A DNA stretch of 64,000 nt from assembly GCA_001310455.1 (NCBI GenBank), contig BAXG01000026.1, forward strand, positions 1 to 64,000, in the 5' to 3' direction. Shown piece after piece: positions 1 through 9,084 of this stretch (within the stretch, counting starts at the first letter, position 1; each line of letters begins with the position of its first letter). The notes below the pieces were generated by a model. That model did no database searches, was not told where the DNA came from, and saw only the letters and a program-made list of their open reading frames with translations. Source of the DNA: Photobacterium sp. JCM 19050 (GTDB lineage Bacteria > Pseudomonadota > Gammaproteobacteria > Enterobacterales > Vibrionaceae). The position numbers and the translations under genes are program-made.

Positions 1-1089
1 AAGCGGCTCGCCAGCAAGCGGAAGAACAAGCCCGTTTAGCTGCTGAAGAAGCAGCTCGTCAGCAAGCGGAAGAAGAAGCGCGTATCGAGGCTGAAGCTGA
101 AGCCAAGGCCGCCGCTGAACTGACCGCTCAATATGAGCGTGAGCAAGCAGAGCGGGAAAAGCCGAAGCGTGAAGGCTTCTTTGCCCGCCTCAAACGTGGC
201 CTGCAAAAAACCAAGACCAATATTGGCAGCGGATTTTTCAGTCTGTTCTCTGGCAAGAAGATCGATGATGAACTTTTTGAGGAGCTGGAAGAGCAACTGC
301 TGGTTGCCGATGTGGGTATTGAAACCACGACCCGGATTATCGACAGCCTGACCGACAAGGCGAGCCGTAAGCAGCTTAAGGACGGCGATGCCTTGTATGG
401 CCTTTTGAAAGAAGAAATGGCCGAGATCCTCAGCACGGTTGAAAAACCGCTGGAGATCGATGAGCGCAAAACCCCTTACGTCATCCTGATGGTTGGTGTA
501 AACGGTGTGGGCAAGACCACCACCATTGGTAAGCTGGCCAAGCAACTCCAAAGTGAGGGCAAGTCAGTGATGCTGGCTGCCGGAGATACTTTCCGTGCCG
601 CGGCAGTCGAGCAGCTGCAGGTGTGGGGTGAGCGAAACAATGTTCCTGTGGTCGCCCAGCATACCGGTGCCGACAGTGCGTCAGTGATTTTTGATGCCAT
701 TGAATCGGCCAAGGCACGCAATATTGATGTGCTGATTGCCGATACCGCCGGCCGCCTGCAAAACAAAGCCAACCTGATGGAAGAGCTGCGCAAAATTGTT
801 CGCGTGATGAAAAAGCTCGACCCGGATGCGCCGCACGAAATCATGCTGACCATTGATGCTGGTACCGGCCAAAATGCGATCAGCCAGGCCAAACTGTTCA
901 ATGAGATTGCACCGCTGACCGGTATCACCCTGACCAAGCTGGATGGTACTGCCAAGGGTGGTGTGATTTTCGCCGTGGCAAACCAGTTCTCGATCCTATC
1001 CGCTTTATCGGTGTGGGTGAGAGCATTGATGACCTGCGTCCGTTTAATGCCAATGATTTTATCGAGCATTGTTTAGCCGGGAGGATTAA
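1..1089 (+). CDS. ftsY: Signal recognition particle receptor FtsY (5' truncated, 2 frame breaks)
   Basis: FtsY is the membrane-associated GTPase that docks SRP-ribosome complexes at the Sec translocon. The window opens inside its Ala/Glu/Gln-rich acidic A domain; the readable frame starts at base 3. The NG domain follows with P-loop GVNGVGKTTT, the DTAGR motif and TKLDGTAKGG. Two single-base losses disturb the end: near base 994 (CCC read as CC, in the IPIRFIGVGE segment) and near base 1052 (GG read as G). Correcting both gives the family C-terminus ending in FSRED and the stop at 1087-1089, five bases before ftsE. The ftsY-ftsE-ftsX order is the usual gammaproteobacterial one. I infer a functional gene with sequencing errors; only the N-terminus lies outside the window. 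Confidence 0.95.
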
Positions 1090-1094
1090 GCACA

Positions 1095-1759
1095 GTGATT
1101 CGGTTTCAGGGGGTAACAAAGGCATATCGGGGAGGCCGTCAGGCGCTGCAAAAAGTGAGCTTTCACTTACAGTGCGGCGAAATGGCTTTCCTGACCGGCC
1201 ACTCAGGGGCGGGGAAAAGTACCCTGCTGAAACTGCTGTGCGCCATGGAACGGCCTTCAGACGGTAAAATCATGTTCAACGGCCACGACATTACCCGTCT
1301 TGGTCGTCAGGACATCCCGTTTTTGCGCCGGAATATTGGCATCATCTTCCAGGATCACAAACTGCTGATGGACCGCACTGTCTACGACAACGTGGCCTTG
1401 CCGCTGCGGGTTGAGTTGACGCCGGAAGATGAAATCAAGCGCCGGGTCTCTGCAGCGTTGGACAAGGTTGGCCTGCTGGATAAAGCCAAGTGCCTGCCGG
1501 TCCAGTTATCGGGTGGTGAGCAACAACGGGTGGGTATTGCCCGGGCGGTGGTAAACCGGCCGCTGGTACTGCTTGCCGATGAGCCAACCGGAAACCTTGA
1601 TGCAGCACTGTCTCGCAATATTATGGAGTTGTTCCGCCAGTTCAACAGCGTAGGTGTTACCGTACTGATGGCAACCCATGACACCTCTTTGCTGTCCACC
1701 TATGACTTCCGCCGCCTTGAGCTTCGTGAAGGCAAGTTGCATGAGGCGTCTCATGCTAA
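1095..1759 (+). CDS. ftsE: Cell division ATP-binding protein FtsE
   Basis: FtsE is the ATPase of the FtsEX complex, which controls periplasmic amidase activation at the septum. Start GTG at 1095 has a GGGAGG ribosome site about 10 bases upstream. Walker [10 protein letters not shown], the LSGGEQQR signature and Walker [12 protein letters not shown] are all visible. The raw frame runs on past the expected end and reads into ftsX. Restoring one G near 1744 gives a C-terminus EGKLHEGVSC and a TAA at 1757-1759. That makes about 221 residues, the normal FtsE length, and a 7-base overlap with the ftsX start, typical of this pair. The proposed end is therefore an inference from family length and overlap. 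Confidence 0.92.
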
Positions 1760-2694
1760 AACCCCGAAAACAAAAAAGGGCAGAAGACCGGCTTTTTTGC
1801 CCTCCATAAAATGCAGGCCCGCCAGGCGCTGGGTGATCTGCTGGGCCGCCCGCTCGGGAATATCCTGACACTGGCGGTGCTGGCGCTGACACTGTCGCTG
1901 CCGGCAACCCTTTATACCCTGGCAAAGAATATCGTTAATGTTACCGATGAATGGCAGTCTCCAACACAGGTGACAGCTTACCTTGGCCACCAGATCTCTG
2001 AGTCTGATGGTGAGGCGCTTGCTGTTCGCATGGCATCAGAGCCGGATGTGGAATCGGCGAAATATATTTCTCCGCAGGAAGGTCTTGATCAATTGCGGGA
2101 AAAGCAGGGGTTTGACCAAGCGGTAAGCCTGCTAGACAGCAACCCGCTGCCCGGCGTGGTGGTGGTTTATCCAAAGACCGTTGATGACAGCGCCGCAGTG
2201 ACACAGATTGCGTCAACGCTGAGAAGTGATTCCGGCGTTGATGAAGTACGTATGGATACTGACTGGCTTTCCCGTCTTGCTGCGGTGAAAAACCTCGTGG
2301 TGACGCTGGCGGGCACGCTGTCCGTGCTGATGCTGGTGGCGGTGTTCCTGATTGTCGGTAACACCCTTCGCCTGCAGGTACTCAGCCGCAAAGAAGAGAT
2401 CCAGGTGATGAAGCTGGTTGGGGCGACTGATAGTTTTATTCTCCGTCCTTATCTTTACCTTGGCGTATGGTATGGCTTGCTTGCTCCGTGGCGGCGTGGC
2501 TGGTGACCGGGCTGAGTATCCTGATGCTGGACGGTGCTGTTGCGACCCTGGCGGATCTCTATGACAGCGGTTTCCGCTTGTCCGGGCTCGGATTTCAGGA
2601 CGGATTATTGCTGGTGATGCTGGCAATGTTTGTCAGTCTGTTGGCCGCAAGGCTTTCTGCTGCAAGACATTTACGCGAAATTGAACCTGTATAA
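1753..2694 (+). CDS. ftsX: Cell division protein FtsX (2 frame-disturbed sites)
   Basis: FtsX is the four-helix membrane partner of FtsE. The ATG at 1753 overlaps the end of ftsE. After about a dozen residues the frame must shift: two bases seem lost in the A and C runs around 1756-1764, so that the conserved segment GFFALHKMQARQAL reads on. A second loss near 2489 (GG read as G, in GLLGSVAAWL) joins the last two transmembrane segments. The large periplasmic loop lies at about 1940-2280, and the protein ends with the usual charged tail. Membrane helices are evident in the segments LGNILTLAVLALTL, VTLAGTLSVLMLVAVFLIVG and LLLVMLAMFVSLLAA. The gene is probably intact in the organism. Confidence 0.92.
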
Positions 2695-2731
2695 CGGTTT
2701 TGTGTCCAACACAAAGGTATGCTTCGCCGCC

Positions 2732-2759
2732 TTGCCATTTTGTTCATCTTGTGTACATT
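2732..2759 (+). promoter_or_regulatory. Candidate sigma-70 promoter for rpoH
   Basis: TTGCCA at 2732-2737 and TACATT at 2754-2759 are separated by 16 bases, about 55 bases before the rpoH start. This is a reasonable match to -35/-10 elements. Enterobacterial rpoH has several promoters, so others may exist; assignment is by pattern only. Confidence 0.35.
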
Positions 2760-2812
2760 ATGGACGGCTACACTAGTTCAATAGTATTCGATTCATCGAA
2801 AACGAGGTTTGA

Positions 2813-3668
2813 ATGACAAAAGAGATGTTCCCGCTGGTGCCCATTTCCCAGGACAGCGTAGACGGCTACCTCCAGACGGTTAGCAGCTACCCAATGCTGA
2901 CCGCGGAAGAAGAGCGCGCGCTGGCCGAACGCCTTCACTACGAAGGTGATCTCGATGCAGCGAAGGCACTCATCGTCTCGCACCTGCGCTTTGTTGTTCA
3001 TATTGCACGCGGTTATTCCGGCTACGGCCTGCCTATGTCTGATCTGATTCAGGAAGCAACATTGGCCTGATGAAAGCGGTTAAGCGCTTCAACCCGGAAG
3101 TCGGTGTTCGTCTGGTGTCCTTTGCGGTTCACTGGATTAAGGCTGAAATCCACGAGTACGTCCTGCGTAACTGGCGTATCGTGAAAGTGGCGACCACCAA
3201 GGCTCAGCGCAAACTGTTCTTTAACCTGCGCAAGGCGAAAAAGCGCCTGGCTGGTTTAACGCCGAAGAGGTGAACACCGTTGCCCGAGAGCTGGGTGTTG
3301 ATGCCGCCGAAGTTCGTGAGATGGAGGCCCGACTGGCAGCCCAGGATCCGACTTTCGAAGCGTCTGCCGATGATGATGACCGTGATGCTCCTGTTGCCCC
3401 GGTTTATTACCTTGAAGACAAATCGTCTGATCTGGCGGTCAATGTCGAAGAGGAAAATTGGGAAAGCCACGCCAACCGGCAACTGGCTTATGCTATGGCA
3501 TCCCTGGATGAGCGCAGCCAGCACATCATTCGCTCACGTTGGCTGGATGACAACAAAGCCACCCTGCAGGATTTGGCTGATATGTACGGTGTTTCCGCTG
3601 AGCGCATCCGCCAGTTGGAAAAGAACGCACTTAAGAAACTCAAGCTCGCTGTGGGTGACGATCTCTGA
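2813..3668 (+). CDS. rpoH: RNA polymerase heat-shock sigma factor RpoH (2 frame breaks)
   Basis: Sigma-32 directs transcription of heat-shock genes. The start ATG at 2813 follows an AACGAGG ribosome site. Region 2 is clear (FVVHIAR, then [25 protein letters not shown] once repaired), as is the RpoH box [10 protein letters not shown], the segment bound by DnaK/FtsH control in the family. Region 4 with the helix-turn-helix is near the C-terminus ([17 protein letters not shown]). Frame breaks at about 3055 (GG to G) and 3249 (GGG to GG) split the raw frame in three; each is repaired by one G. A strong terminator follows. Because rpoH is nearly indispensable, sequencing error is far likelier than a real double frameshift. 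Confidence 0.95.
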
Positions 3669-3684
3669 TCTTCCGCTACTCTCG

Positions 3685-3712
3685 AAAAAACCGGCTCAGT
3701 CAGCCGGTTTTT
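3685..3712 (+). terminator. Intrinsic terminator after rpoH
   Basis: Arms AACCGGCT (3689-3696) and AGCCGGTT (3702-3709) pair around a 5-base loop and are flanked by A and T runs. This is a classic bidirectional-looking rho-independent terminator 16 bases after the rpoH stop. Confidence 0.9.
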
Positions 3713-3739
3713 TGTGCCCGGAATTCGGGAAGCTTTCGG

Positions 3740-3755
3740 TGTGACGATCATCACA
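3740..3755. promoter_or_regulatory. CRP-cAMP binding site
   Basis: TGTGACGATCATCACA is a perfect TGTGA-N6-TCACA palindrome, the CRP core consensus. It lies between the rpoH terminator and glpE, so it most plausibly activates the glpEGR transcription unit, consistent with catabolite control of glycerol-3-phosphate genes. The site is about 280 bases before the glpE start, so the promoter would be distant from the coding region. Confidence 0.75.
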
Positions 3756-3853
3756 TCGTCATTTTTGGAGCTGGCGTTATCCCTGAGCTGCGATCACTTA
3801 TCCACAGGTTATTTACGATCCGATCTATATGTAGTGGATCCTGATGCCCGATC
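3746..3853. promoter_or_regulatory. GATC cluster with DnaA-box match in the rpoH-glpE gap
   Basis: The non-coding stretch 3669-4032 (about 360 bases) contains six GATC Dam sites within 108 bases, at 3746, 3792, 3817, 3822, 3837 and 3850. It also has a perfect TTATCCACA DnaA box at 3798-3806. Random expectation is about one GATC per 256 bases. Such clustering is typical of SeqA/DnaA-responsive DNA, but no AT-rich unwinding element or array of DnaA boxes is seen, so this is not called an origin. From 3890 to 4032 I see only a plausible promoter region for glpE and no open reading frame. Confidence 0.5.
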
Positions 3854-4032
3854 ATAGACTATTCACGCAATTCACAGCTTTACCCACAGGGGGGTAAAAA
3901 GTGAACAATTCCCGCACTTTCCTCGTAGGGTTAGCAAGCCAAGACTAGGGTAGAATGGTTAAAAACACAGAGTTAGCGGGATTGGTGTAACTGCCTCCCG
4001 GTTTGGTTAGCCCGTTCGGAGTTGAATAATTC

Positions 4033-4362
4033 ATGGAGCAATTTGCGCATATCTCAGTAAACGACGCGTTTGAGCTGTTGGAAAATCAGGAAAAAAATGC
4101 CGTGCTGGTGGATGTCAGGGATCCTCAGTCGTTCCAGGTGGCTCATGCCCGATCCGCATTCCACCTGACCAACGACACCATCGTACAAATGATGCAGGAA
4201 GTGGATTTTGAGCAACCGGTGATGGTGATGTGTTATCACGGAATCAGCAGCCAGGGCGCGGCACAATACCTCCTGAACCAGGGATTTGAGGAAGTGTACA
4301 GTGTCGACGGCGGTTTTGAGGCGTGGCAAAGAAACCAACTTCCGGTAGAACAAGGGTTATAA
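4033..4362 (+). CDS. glpE: Thiosulfate sulfurtransferase GlpE (rhodanese)
   Basis: A 109-residue single-domain rhodanese, the same size as E. coli GlpE. It transfers sulfur from thiosulfate to thiol or cyanide acceptors in the cytoplasm. The active-site loop MCYHGISS carries the catalytic cysteine at about residue 65. The conserved VDVRDPQSF near residue 35 and the [11 protein letters not shown] ending are typical of the family. It is the first gene of glpE-glpG-glpR, 36 bases before glpG. Its physiological link to glycerol metabolism is unclear even in well-studied relatives. Confidence 0.95.
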   Translation: MEQFAHISVNDAFELLENQEKNAVLVDVRDPQSFQVAHARSAFHLTNDTIVQMMQEVDFEQPVMVMCYHGISSQGAAQYLLNQGFEEVYSVDGGFEAWQRNQLPVEQGL

Positions 4363-4397
4363 TAGCCCCGACTTTTCTTCCCTGAGACGAGGACTCC

Positions 4398-5228
4398 ATG
4401 CAACGACTGGCGGCAATCAGCAACCCGCGGGCAGCACAGGCCTTTATCGATTACATGAAAACCCGGCACATCGCAGTTGAAATGATGCCGGAAGAAGGTG
4501 GCCGCGTTGCTTTGTGGCTGCGTGATGATCAGGATCTTGTTGAAGCGCAGGCTGAGCTGGATCGGTTTATCCAAAACCCCAATGATCCGCGTTACATGGA
4601 AGCGTCATGGGCATCGGGTGATACCCGATCCGCCAAATTCGTTTACCCGGCCAACAACCTGATGGGGTTGGTGAAAGCGAAAGCCGGGCCGTTGACGCTG
4701 TTTGTTATGGCGGCTTGTGCGGTGATTTACGTTCTGGCTTTTCTCGGACTCGGCGGGCCAATTTTTTCTCTGTTGCATTTCCCGGCCAACCCGGATGAAG
4801 ACTGGCAATTGTGGCGCCTGTTCAGCCATGCGTTCCTGCATTTCTCACCGCTGCACATCATTTTCAACCTGTTGTGGTGGTGGACGCTGGGTGGGGAAAT
4901 TGAACGCAAGCTCGGTACCAACAAGCTGCTGCAGATATTCCTGCTGTCCTCCCTGTTCTCCGGGTTTGCGCAGTACTTTTTCTCTGGCGCCAACTTCGGG
5001 GGCCTTTCAGGGGTTGTCTACGCGCTGCTTGGTTACCTTTGGTTTATCGCCTGGCTGGCACCGCAAAAAGGGCTGGGTATAGATAAAGGGCTGGTTGGCT
5101 TTATGCTTTTCTGGCTGGTGTTTGGTTTTGTGGAACCATTAGGGATGAATATCGCCAATATGGCTCACCTGGCCGGGTTGCTGTCAGGTTGCGGTATTGC
5201 CTCCTGGGATGCCAAACGACAGCATTAA
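4398..5228 (+). CDS. glpG: Rhomboid intramembrane serine protease GlpG
   Basis: A 276-residue intramembrane protease. The N-terminal ~80 residues form the cytoplasmic domain, followed by about six transmembrane helices. The catalytic serine lies in GGLSGVVYALLGY and the catalytic histidine in NIANMAHLAGLLSG, giving the rhomboid Ser-His dyad. The HIIFNLLWWW segment in the second helix matches the conserved His/Asn oxyanion region. An AGACGAGGA ribosome site precedes the ATG. A terminator follows before glpR, so glpR may be transcribed partly by readthrough or from its own promoter. Confidence 0.96.
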   Translation: MQRLAAISNPRAAQAFIDYMKTRHIAVEMMPEEGGRVALWLRDDQDLVEAQAELDRFIQNPNDPRYMEASWASGDTRSAKFVYPANNLMGLVKAKAGPLTLFVMAACAVIYVLAFLGLGGPIFSLLHFPANPDEDWQLWRLFSHAFLHFSPLHIIFNLLWWWTLGGEIERKLGTNKLLQIFLLSSLFSGFAQYFFSGANFGGLSGVVYALLGYLWFIAWLAPQKGLGIDKGLVGFMLFWLVFGFVEPLGMNIANMAHLAGLLSGCGIASWDAKRQH

Positions 5229-5302
5229 GCAAAATGTCTGATTGCGAGCATGCGTGATTGCGATCCGAATCATTGGCAAGCGAATTTGCCAGTGAGTAAA
5301 CT

Positions 5303-5339
5303 AAAAGCCCCGCCTCGGATATTCCAGCCGGGGCTTTTT
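5303..5339 (+). terminator. Intrinsic terminator between glpG and glpR
   Basis: AAAAGCCCCG (5303-5312) pairs with CGGGGCTTTT (5329-5338), followed by T residues. It lies 75 bases after the glpG stop and just upstream of the glpR GTG, so it should reduce readthrough into glpR. Confidence 0.85.
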
Positions 5340-5357
5340 ACGGGAGCAAACACCGCA

Positions 5358-6114
5358 GTGAAGCAAAATAAAAGACACCAGGAGATCGTGAGCCTGGTTA
5401 AAACACAGGGCTATGTAAGCACTGAAGATTTGGTAGACCGTTTTAACGTCAGCCTCAGACCATTCGACGTGATCTAAATGAACTGGCAGCCGATAACAAA
5501 ATCCGCCGTCACCACGGCGGAGCCACCATCCCTTCCAGCTCCGTCAATACCGCATACAACACCCGTAAGGTGATGCAGCTGCAGGAAAAGAGCGCGTGGC
5601 TGTCGCGCTTGCCCGGCATATCCCTGACGGTGCAACCCTGTTCCTCGATATCGGCACTACCCCGGAAGCCATTGCCCGGGCACTGCTTGAGCACAATGAC
5701 TTGCGTATTGTTACCAACAATATCAACGCAGCCGGCATCTTGATGAGCAAGCCGGATTTCCGCATTATTCTCGCCGGTGGGGAAGTGCGTAACCGCGATG
5801 GCGGTATCATGGGTGAGGCGACGCTGGACTTCGTTTCCCAGTTCCGGCTGGACTTCGGCATCCTCGGTATCAGTGGTATCGACTTTGATGGCTCCCTTCT
5901 GGATTTCGATTACCATGAAGTTCGCGTAAAACAGGCGATCATGGAGAACAGCCGGGCAGTTATGCTGGCTGTTGATCATACTAAATTTGGTCGCAACGCC
6001 ATGGTCAACGTCGGTACAGTTGCCCAGGTGGATATGTTGTTCACCAATGCCCAGCCGCCGGAAACCATTTCCTCTATCCTGCGTGACCACGAAAAATACC
6101 TGGAAGTGGTGTAA
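5358..6114 (+). CDS. glpR: Glycerol-3-phosphate regulon repressor GlpR (2 frame breaks)
   Basis: A DeoR-family repressor that releases DNA when glycerol-3-phosphate is bound. The GTG start at 5358 gives MKQNKRHQEIVSLVKTQGYV, the usual N-terminal winged-helix sequence. The recognition helix reads SPQTIRRDLNEL once a missing C near 5453 is restored. A second break near 5586 is repaired by one A in a run of four, giving LQEKERVAVAL. The effector/oligomer domain (LFLDIGTTPEAIARALL, TNNINAAG, GGEVRNRDGGIMG) follows uninterrupted. Its operator is found upstream of glpD. The protein would be about 252 residues, the family size. Confidence 0.94.
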
Positions 6115-6149
6115 CACCACCGACCTAACTGATGAAATGCTTTCCGTAA

Positions 6150-6171
6150 ACCGCCACCATGGCGTTTTTTT
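6150..6171 (+). terminator. Intrinsic terminator after glpR
   Basis: CGCCA-CCA-TGGCG hairpin (6152-6164) followed directly by seven T residues, 38 bases after the glpR stop. Confidence 0.8.
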
Positions 6172-6253
6172 ATACCCGAATTTACCCTTTAGCAGTGTTG
6201 GTGCATCAATCTGTTAACGCTTGGGCGTGATCTTTTCGTTTTTTTCTATTAAT

Positions 6254-6271
6254 ATGCTCGAAAACGAACAT
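6254..6271. promoter_or_regulatory. GlpR operator upstream of glpD
   Basis: ATGCTCGAAAACGAACAT is a near-perfect palindrome with the TCG-AAAA-CGA core of GlpR operators. A second, weaker half-site (ATGCTCG) starts at about 6275. Two neighbouring operators are common for glp promoters. It sits about 105 bases before the glpD start in a 260-base gap, and together with the glpR gene just upstream supports repression of glpD by GlpR. Confidence 0.75.
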
Positions 6272-6374
6272 GAAAATGCTCGCTTTGTTTCGTTTAGATG
6301 ACAGTGAAGCAAGGAACCATTGTTGTCGAGGAGCAGGGCAGTCAGCCGCTAAAAGGAAATGAGGGTCTGTCACC

Positions 6375-7886
6375 ATGTCTGAACAAGTGCTCGATATTAT
6401 CGTTGTCGGGGGCGGAATCAACGGCGCAGGAATTGCGGCAGACGCCGCAGGGCGCGGGTTGAAAGTCGGGATTTATGAGGCTCAGGATTTTGCGTCAGCA
6501 ACGTCTTCAGCCAGCTCCAAACTTATCCATGGTGGTCTTCGTTATCTGGAGCACTACGAATTCCGGCTGGTGGGCGAAGCGCTGGCGGAACGTGAAGTCT
6601 TGCTGAAAAAACTGCCCCATATCGCCTGGCCAATGCGTTTTCGTTTGCCTCATCGCCCGCACTTACGTCCGGCGTGGATGATCCGTGCCGGTCTTTTCCT
6701 TTATGACAACCTGGGTAAGCGCACCAGTCTTCCAGCCAGTCATGGCGTGAATTTCAGTGCCGGTTCTGTTCTGGTACCGGACATCAAAAAGGGTTTCGAA
6801 TACTCAGACTGCTGGGTAGATGATGCCCGGCTGGTTATCCTCAATGCCATCGAGGTGGCACGCCGGGGTGGCGAGGTTCGCAGCCGTTGCCGGGTGGAAA
6901 AAGCTGAGCGGGAAAACGGGCTGTGGAAGGTCACGGTGTCTGACAGCCTGAGCGGTGAGCGTTTTCAGCGTTACAGCAAAGCCTTGGTGAACGCTGCCGG
7001 CCCCTGGTACAGCAGTTCTTCGATACCAGCATGACCCTCAAATCCCCCCGGAAAATCCGGCTGATTAAAGGCTCGCATATCGTGGTTCCGCGCGTACATG
7101 ACGAACCGCAAGCTACATCCTGCAAAATGAAGACAGCCGGATTGTGTTTGTGATCCCTTACCTTGACCGGTTCTCCATTATTGGGACAACGGATGTGGAA
7201 TACCACGGAGACCCGCGTGATGTGGCCATTGAGGAAAAGGAAATTGCCTATGTGCTGGATGTTTACAACCATCACTTCAAGAAAAAGCTGACACCGGAAG
7301 ATGTGGTCTGGACATACAGCGGCGTGCGCCCGCTTTGCGATGATGAATCCGACTCCCCGCAGGCCATCACCCGTGACTATACCCTTGAGCTTGATGGGGA
7401 AGGTGCGCCCCTGCTTTCGGTGTTCGGCGGCAAACTGACGACTTACCGGAAACTGGCAGAAGCGGCGCTGGAAAAGCTCAAGCCGTTCCTTCCTGAAATG
7501 GGGCCAGCCTGGACCGCAGACAGTTTCCTTCCCGGGGCTGATTCAGGTTACCAGAGGGACGAGTACGCGCTCGAACTGGGTGAAAGATACGAATGGCTTG
7601 ATGCGTTTACGGCATCTCGTTTTGCCCGCGATTATGGCCGGCTGGCTGAGCACATCCTTGAGGCGTTTTGAAGCCGGAACAGATGGGGCAGGATTTGGGA
7701 ATGGGGCTGACAACCCGAGAAGTGGACTACCTTATTGAGCAGGAATTTGCCCGTGGCGGTGAGGATGTCCTTTGGCGGCGCAGCAAACTAGGCTTGTACC
7801 TGACTGACGAGCAACGTGCGGAAGTGGGCCGTTATGTCGAACACCAACTGCTCGCGCAATCCTCAGCACCGGAATCTGTTGCCTGA
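6375..7886 (+). CDS. glpD: Aerobic glycerol-3-phosphate dehydrogenase GlpD (3 frame breaks)
   Basis: A membrane-peripheral FAD enzyme that oxidises glycerol-3-phosphate to dihydroxyacetone phosphate and feeds electrons to ubiquinone. The N-terminal FAD motif IIVVGGGINGAGIAADAAGRG is at residues 8-28. SSKLIHGGLRYLE and the later VWTYSGVRPLCDD and GGKLTTYRKLAE are family hallmarks. Breaks at about 7006 (GGG to GG), 7113 (CC to C) and 7662 (GGG to GG) divide the raw frame into four pieces. One base at each site restores about 504 residues, the E. coli length. It has its own promoter region with a GlpR operator and is followed by a terminator. Confidence 0.95.
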
Positions 7887-7907
7887 GGGCATTGCCGGAT
7901 GAAAATA

Positions 7908-7937
7908 AAGAAAGGCGCCAGTTTAACGGCGCTTTTC
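7908..7937. terminator. Terminator shared by convergent glpD and fliL-like gene
   Basis: AAAGGCGCC (7911-7919) pairs with GGCGCTTTT (7928-7936) apart from one bulged G. It lies exactly between two convergent stop codons, with A residues on one side and T residues on the other, so it can act in both directions. Confidence 0.75.
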
Positions 7938-8348
7938 TTATTGGTAGAGATATTTGGTAAACAGAAGCTCGGTGACAACCCGTTCTTTGGTTTCTGCCAA
8001 CAACAGGGCGTTTACCTTTTCAAGGCAGGCTTTTCTCAGCTCTTCCCGGCCGCTGAGTGATTTCACCTCGGTTTCAGATTCCTGGCTAAGCACCTCAGTA
8101 ATGGCGTCGCGGATAAGGGGGGAGTGGTGCTCCAGAATCTGTACTTTTCCCGGGTCATCAACCATCAAATCCACGCGGACATTTATAAAGCCCAGGTTCT
8201 TTCCTTTGGTGACAAAATTGGTCGTAATCTCCGGCTCCAGCGTAAAATAGGTATATTTCGGCCCAGCAGGTTCCTCTTCTGCTGACGCAGGTGTGGAGAC
8301 AATCGCAGGTAAGAGGAGCAGTAAGCCGGCGAACAGGTTTTTAATCAT
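7938..8348 (-). CDS. FliL-like secreted/membrane protein (orphan)
   Basis: A 136-residue protein starting with the signal or anchor segment MIKNLFAGLLLLLPAIVSTPASA. The remainder (YFTLEPEITTNFVTKGKNLGFINVRVDLMV ... HHSPLIRDAITEVLSQ ... ELRKACLEKVNALLL) has the layout of the FliL periplasmic domain, which surrounds flagellar stators. It lies between glpD and ubiC, far from flagellar genes, an arrangement I associate with vibrios. I chose the ATG at 8348; an upstream ATG at 8369 is possible. The similarity is pattern-based and the protein may have no flagellar role. Confidence 0.8.
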   Translation of the reverse strand: MIKNLFAGLLLLLPAIVSTPASAEEEPAGPKYTYFTLEPEITTNFVTKGKNLGFINVRVDLMVDDPGKVQILEHHSPLIRDAITEVLSQESETEVKSLSGREELRKACLEKVNALLLAETKERVVTELLFTKYLYQ

Positions 8349-8546
8349 AGTTTTTCCACTCAAGCTCATTAAACAAAGCGCACCTGTGATATTGTAGCAA
8401 GCCAGCGTAGGGGTAGTTAAATATACGCATCGGCGGACATATTCGGATCCTGCCAGCCTGTTACAATAACAGCCCAATATAATAACGGATAAAGAGTAAC
8501 CATGGCGGTTTCCGTTCCAGGTTATGCAGGATAACACCAGAAAACC

Positions 8547-9080
8547 ATGTCACAATTCAAGCAATTATGTATGTCCGCCCTGGAAGGGGCAAACTGGGAA
8601 GCGCCTTGTGATGTTGTCCAGGCCTGCAAAGAGACAGGGCCCTGGTTGCTTGAAGAACATTCCATGACTGAGCGCCTCAAGCGCCACTGTAATGAATTGC
8701 GGGTGGAAGTGTTTGCCCAGTTTCCCGTTGATGCGAGCCAGCTCACTTTGCAGGAGAGAAGTCTGCTGGGTGACGAAAATTGTCTGGTGCGTCAGGTTAT
8801 TATCTACGGTGACGATCAACTGGTTGTGTGCCCGTACCCTGATGCCGCAAACCACCCTGACGGACAACGAAAAAGATATCGCTGATTTGGGAGATATGCC
8901 GCTCGGAGAGCGGGTGTTCCGGTTCGGTGAAGCCCGGCGTGATGCCATAGAGGTTGCTCGGTAGGCATGGCACCGCATTCATTGCTGGCCCGTCGTTCAA
9001 GGCTGTGGGTTAATAATAAACCGTTGCTGGTGGCAGAGCTCTTTTTGCCCGATGCGCCGGTTTATGCCAAGGAGAGATAA
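8547..9080 (+). CDS. ubiC: Chorismate pyruvate-lyase UbiC (2 frame breaks)
   Basis: UbiC converts chorismate to 4-hydroxybenzoate and pyruvate, the first committed step of ubiquinone synthesis. Recognisable stretches are [15 protein letters not shown], the [10 protein letters not shown] motif, [10 protein letters not shown] and the C-terminal [25 protein letters not shown]. They lie in three raw frames. Near 8819 about two C residues seem missing, giving [11 protein letters not shown] after repair. Near 8961 GGG is read as GG. After correction the protein is about 178 residues and ends five bases before the ubiA start, as expected of a ubiC-ubiA operon. The divergent fliL-like gene shares its upstream region. 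Confidence 0.9.
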
Positions 9081-9084
9081 CATC

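Noticed and set aside
2813..3668. rpoH, lexA, spoT and others as pseudogenes
   Set aside because: The breaks are single-base homopolymer losses with full conservation on both sides, in genes whose simultaneous loss is implausible.
3740..3900. Replication origin near rpoH-glpE
   Set aside because: Only one perfect DnaA box, no AT-rich unwinding element, no dnaA/gidA/parA context.
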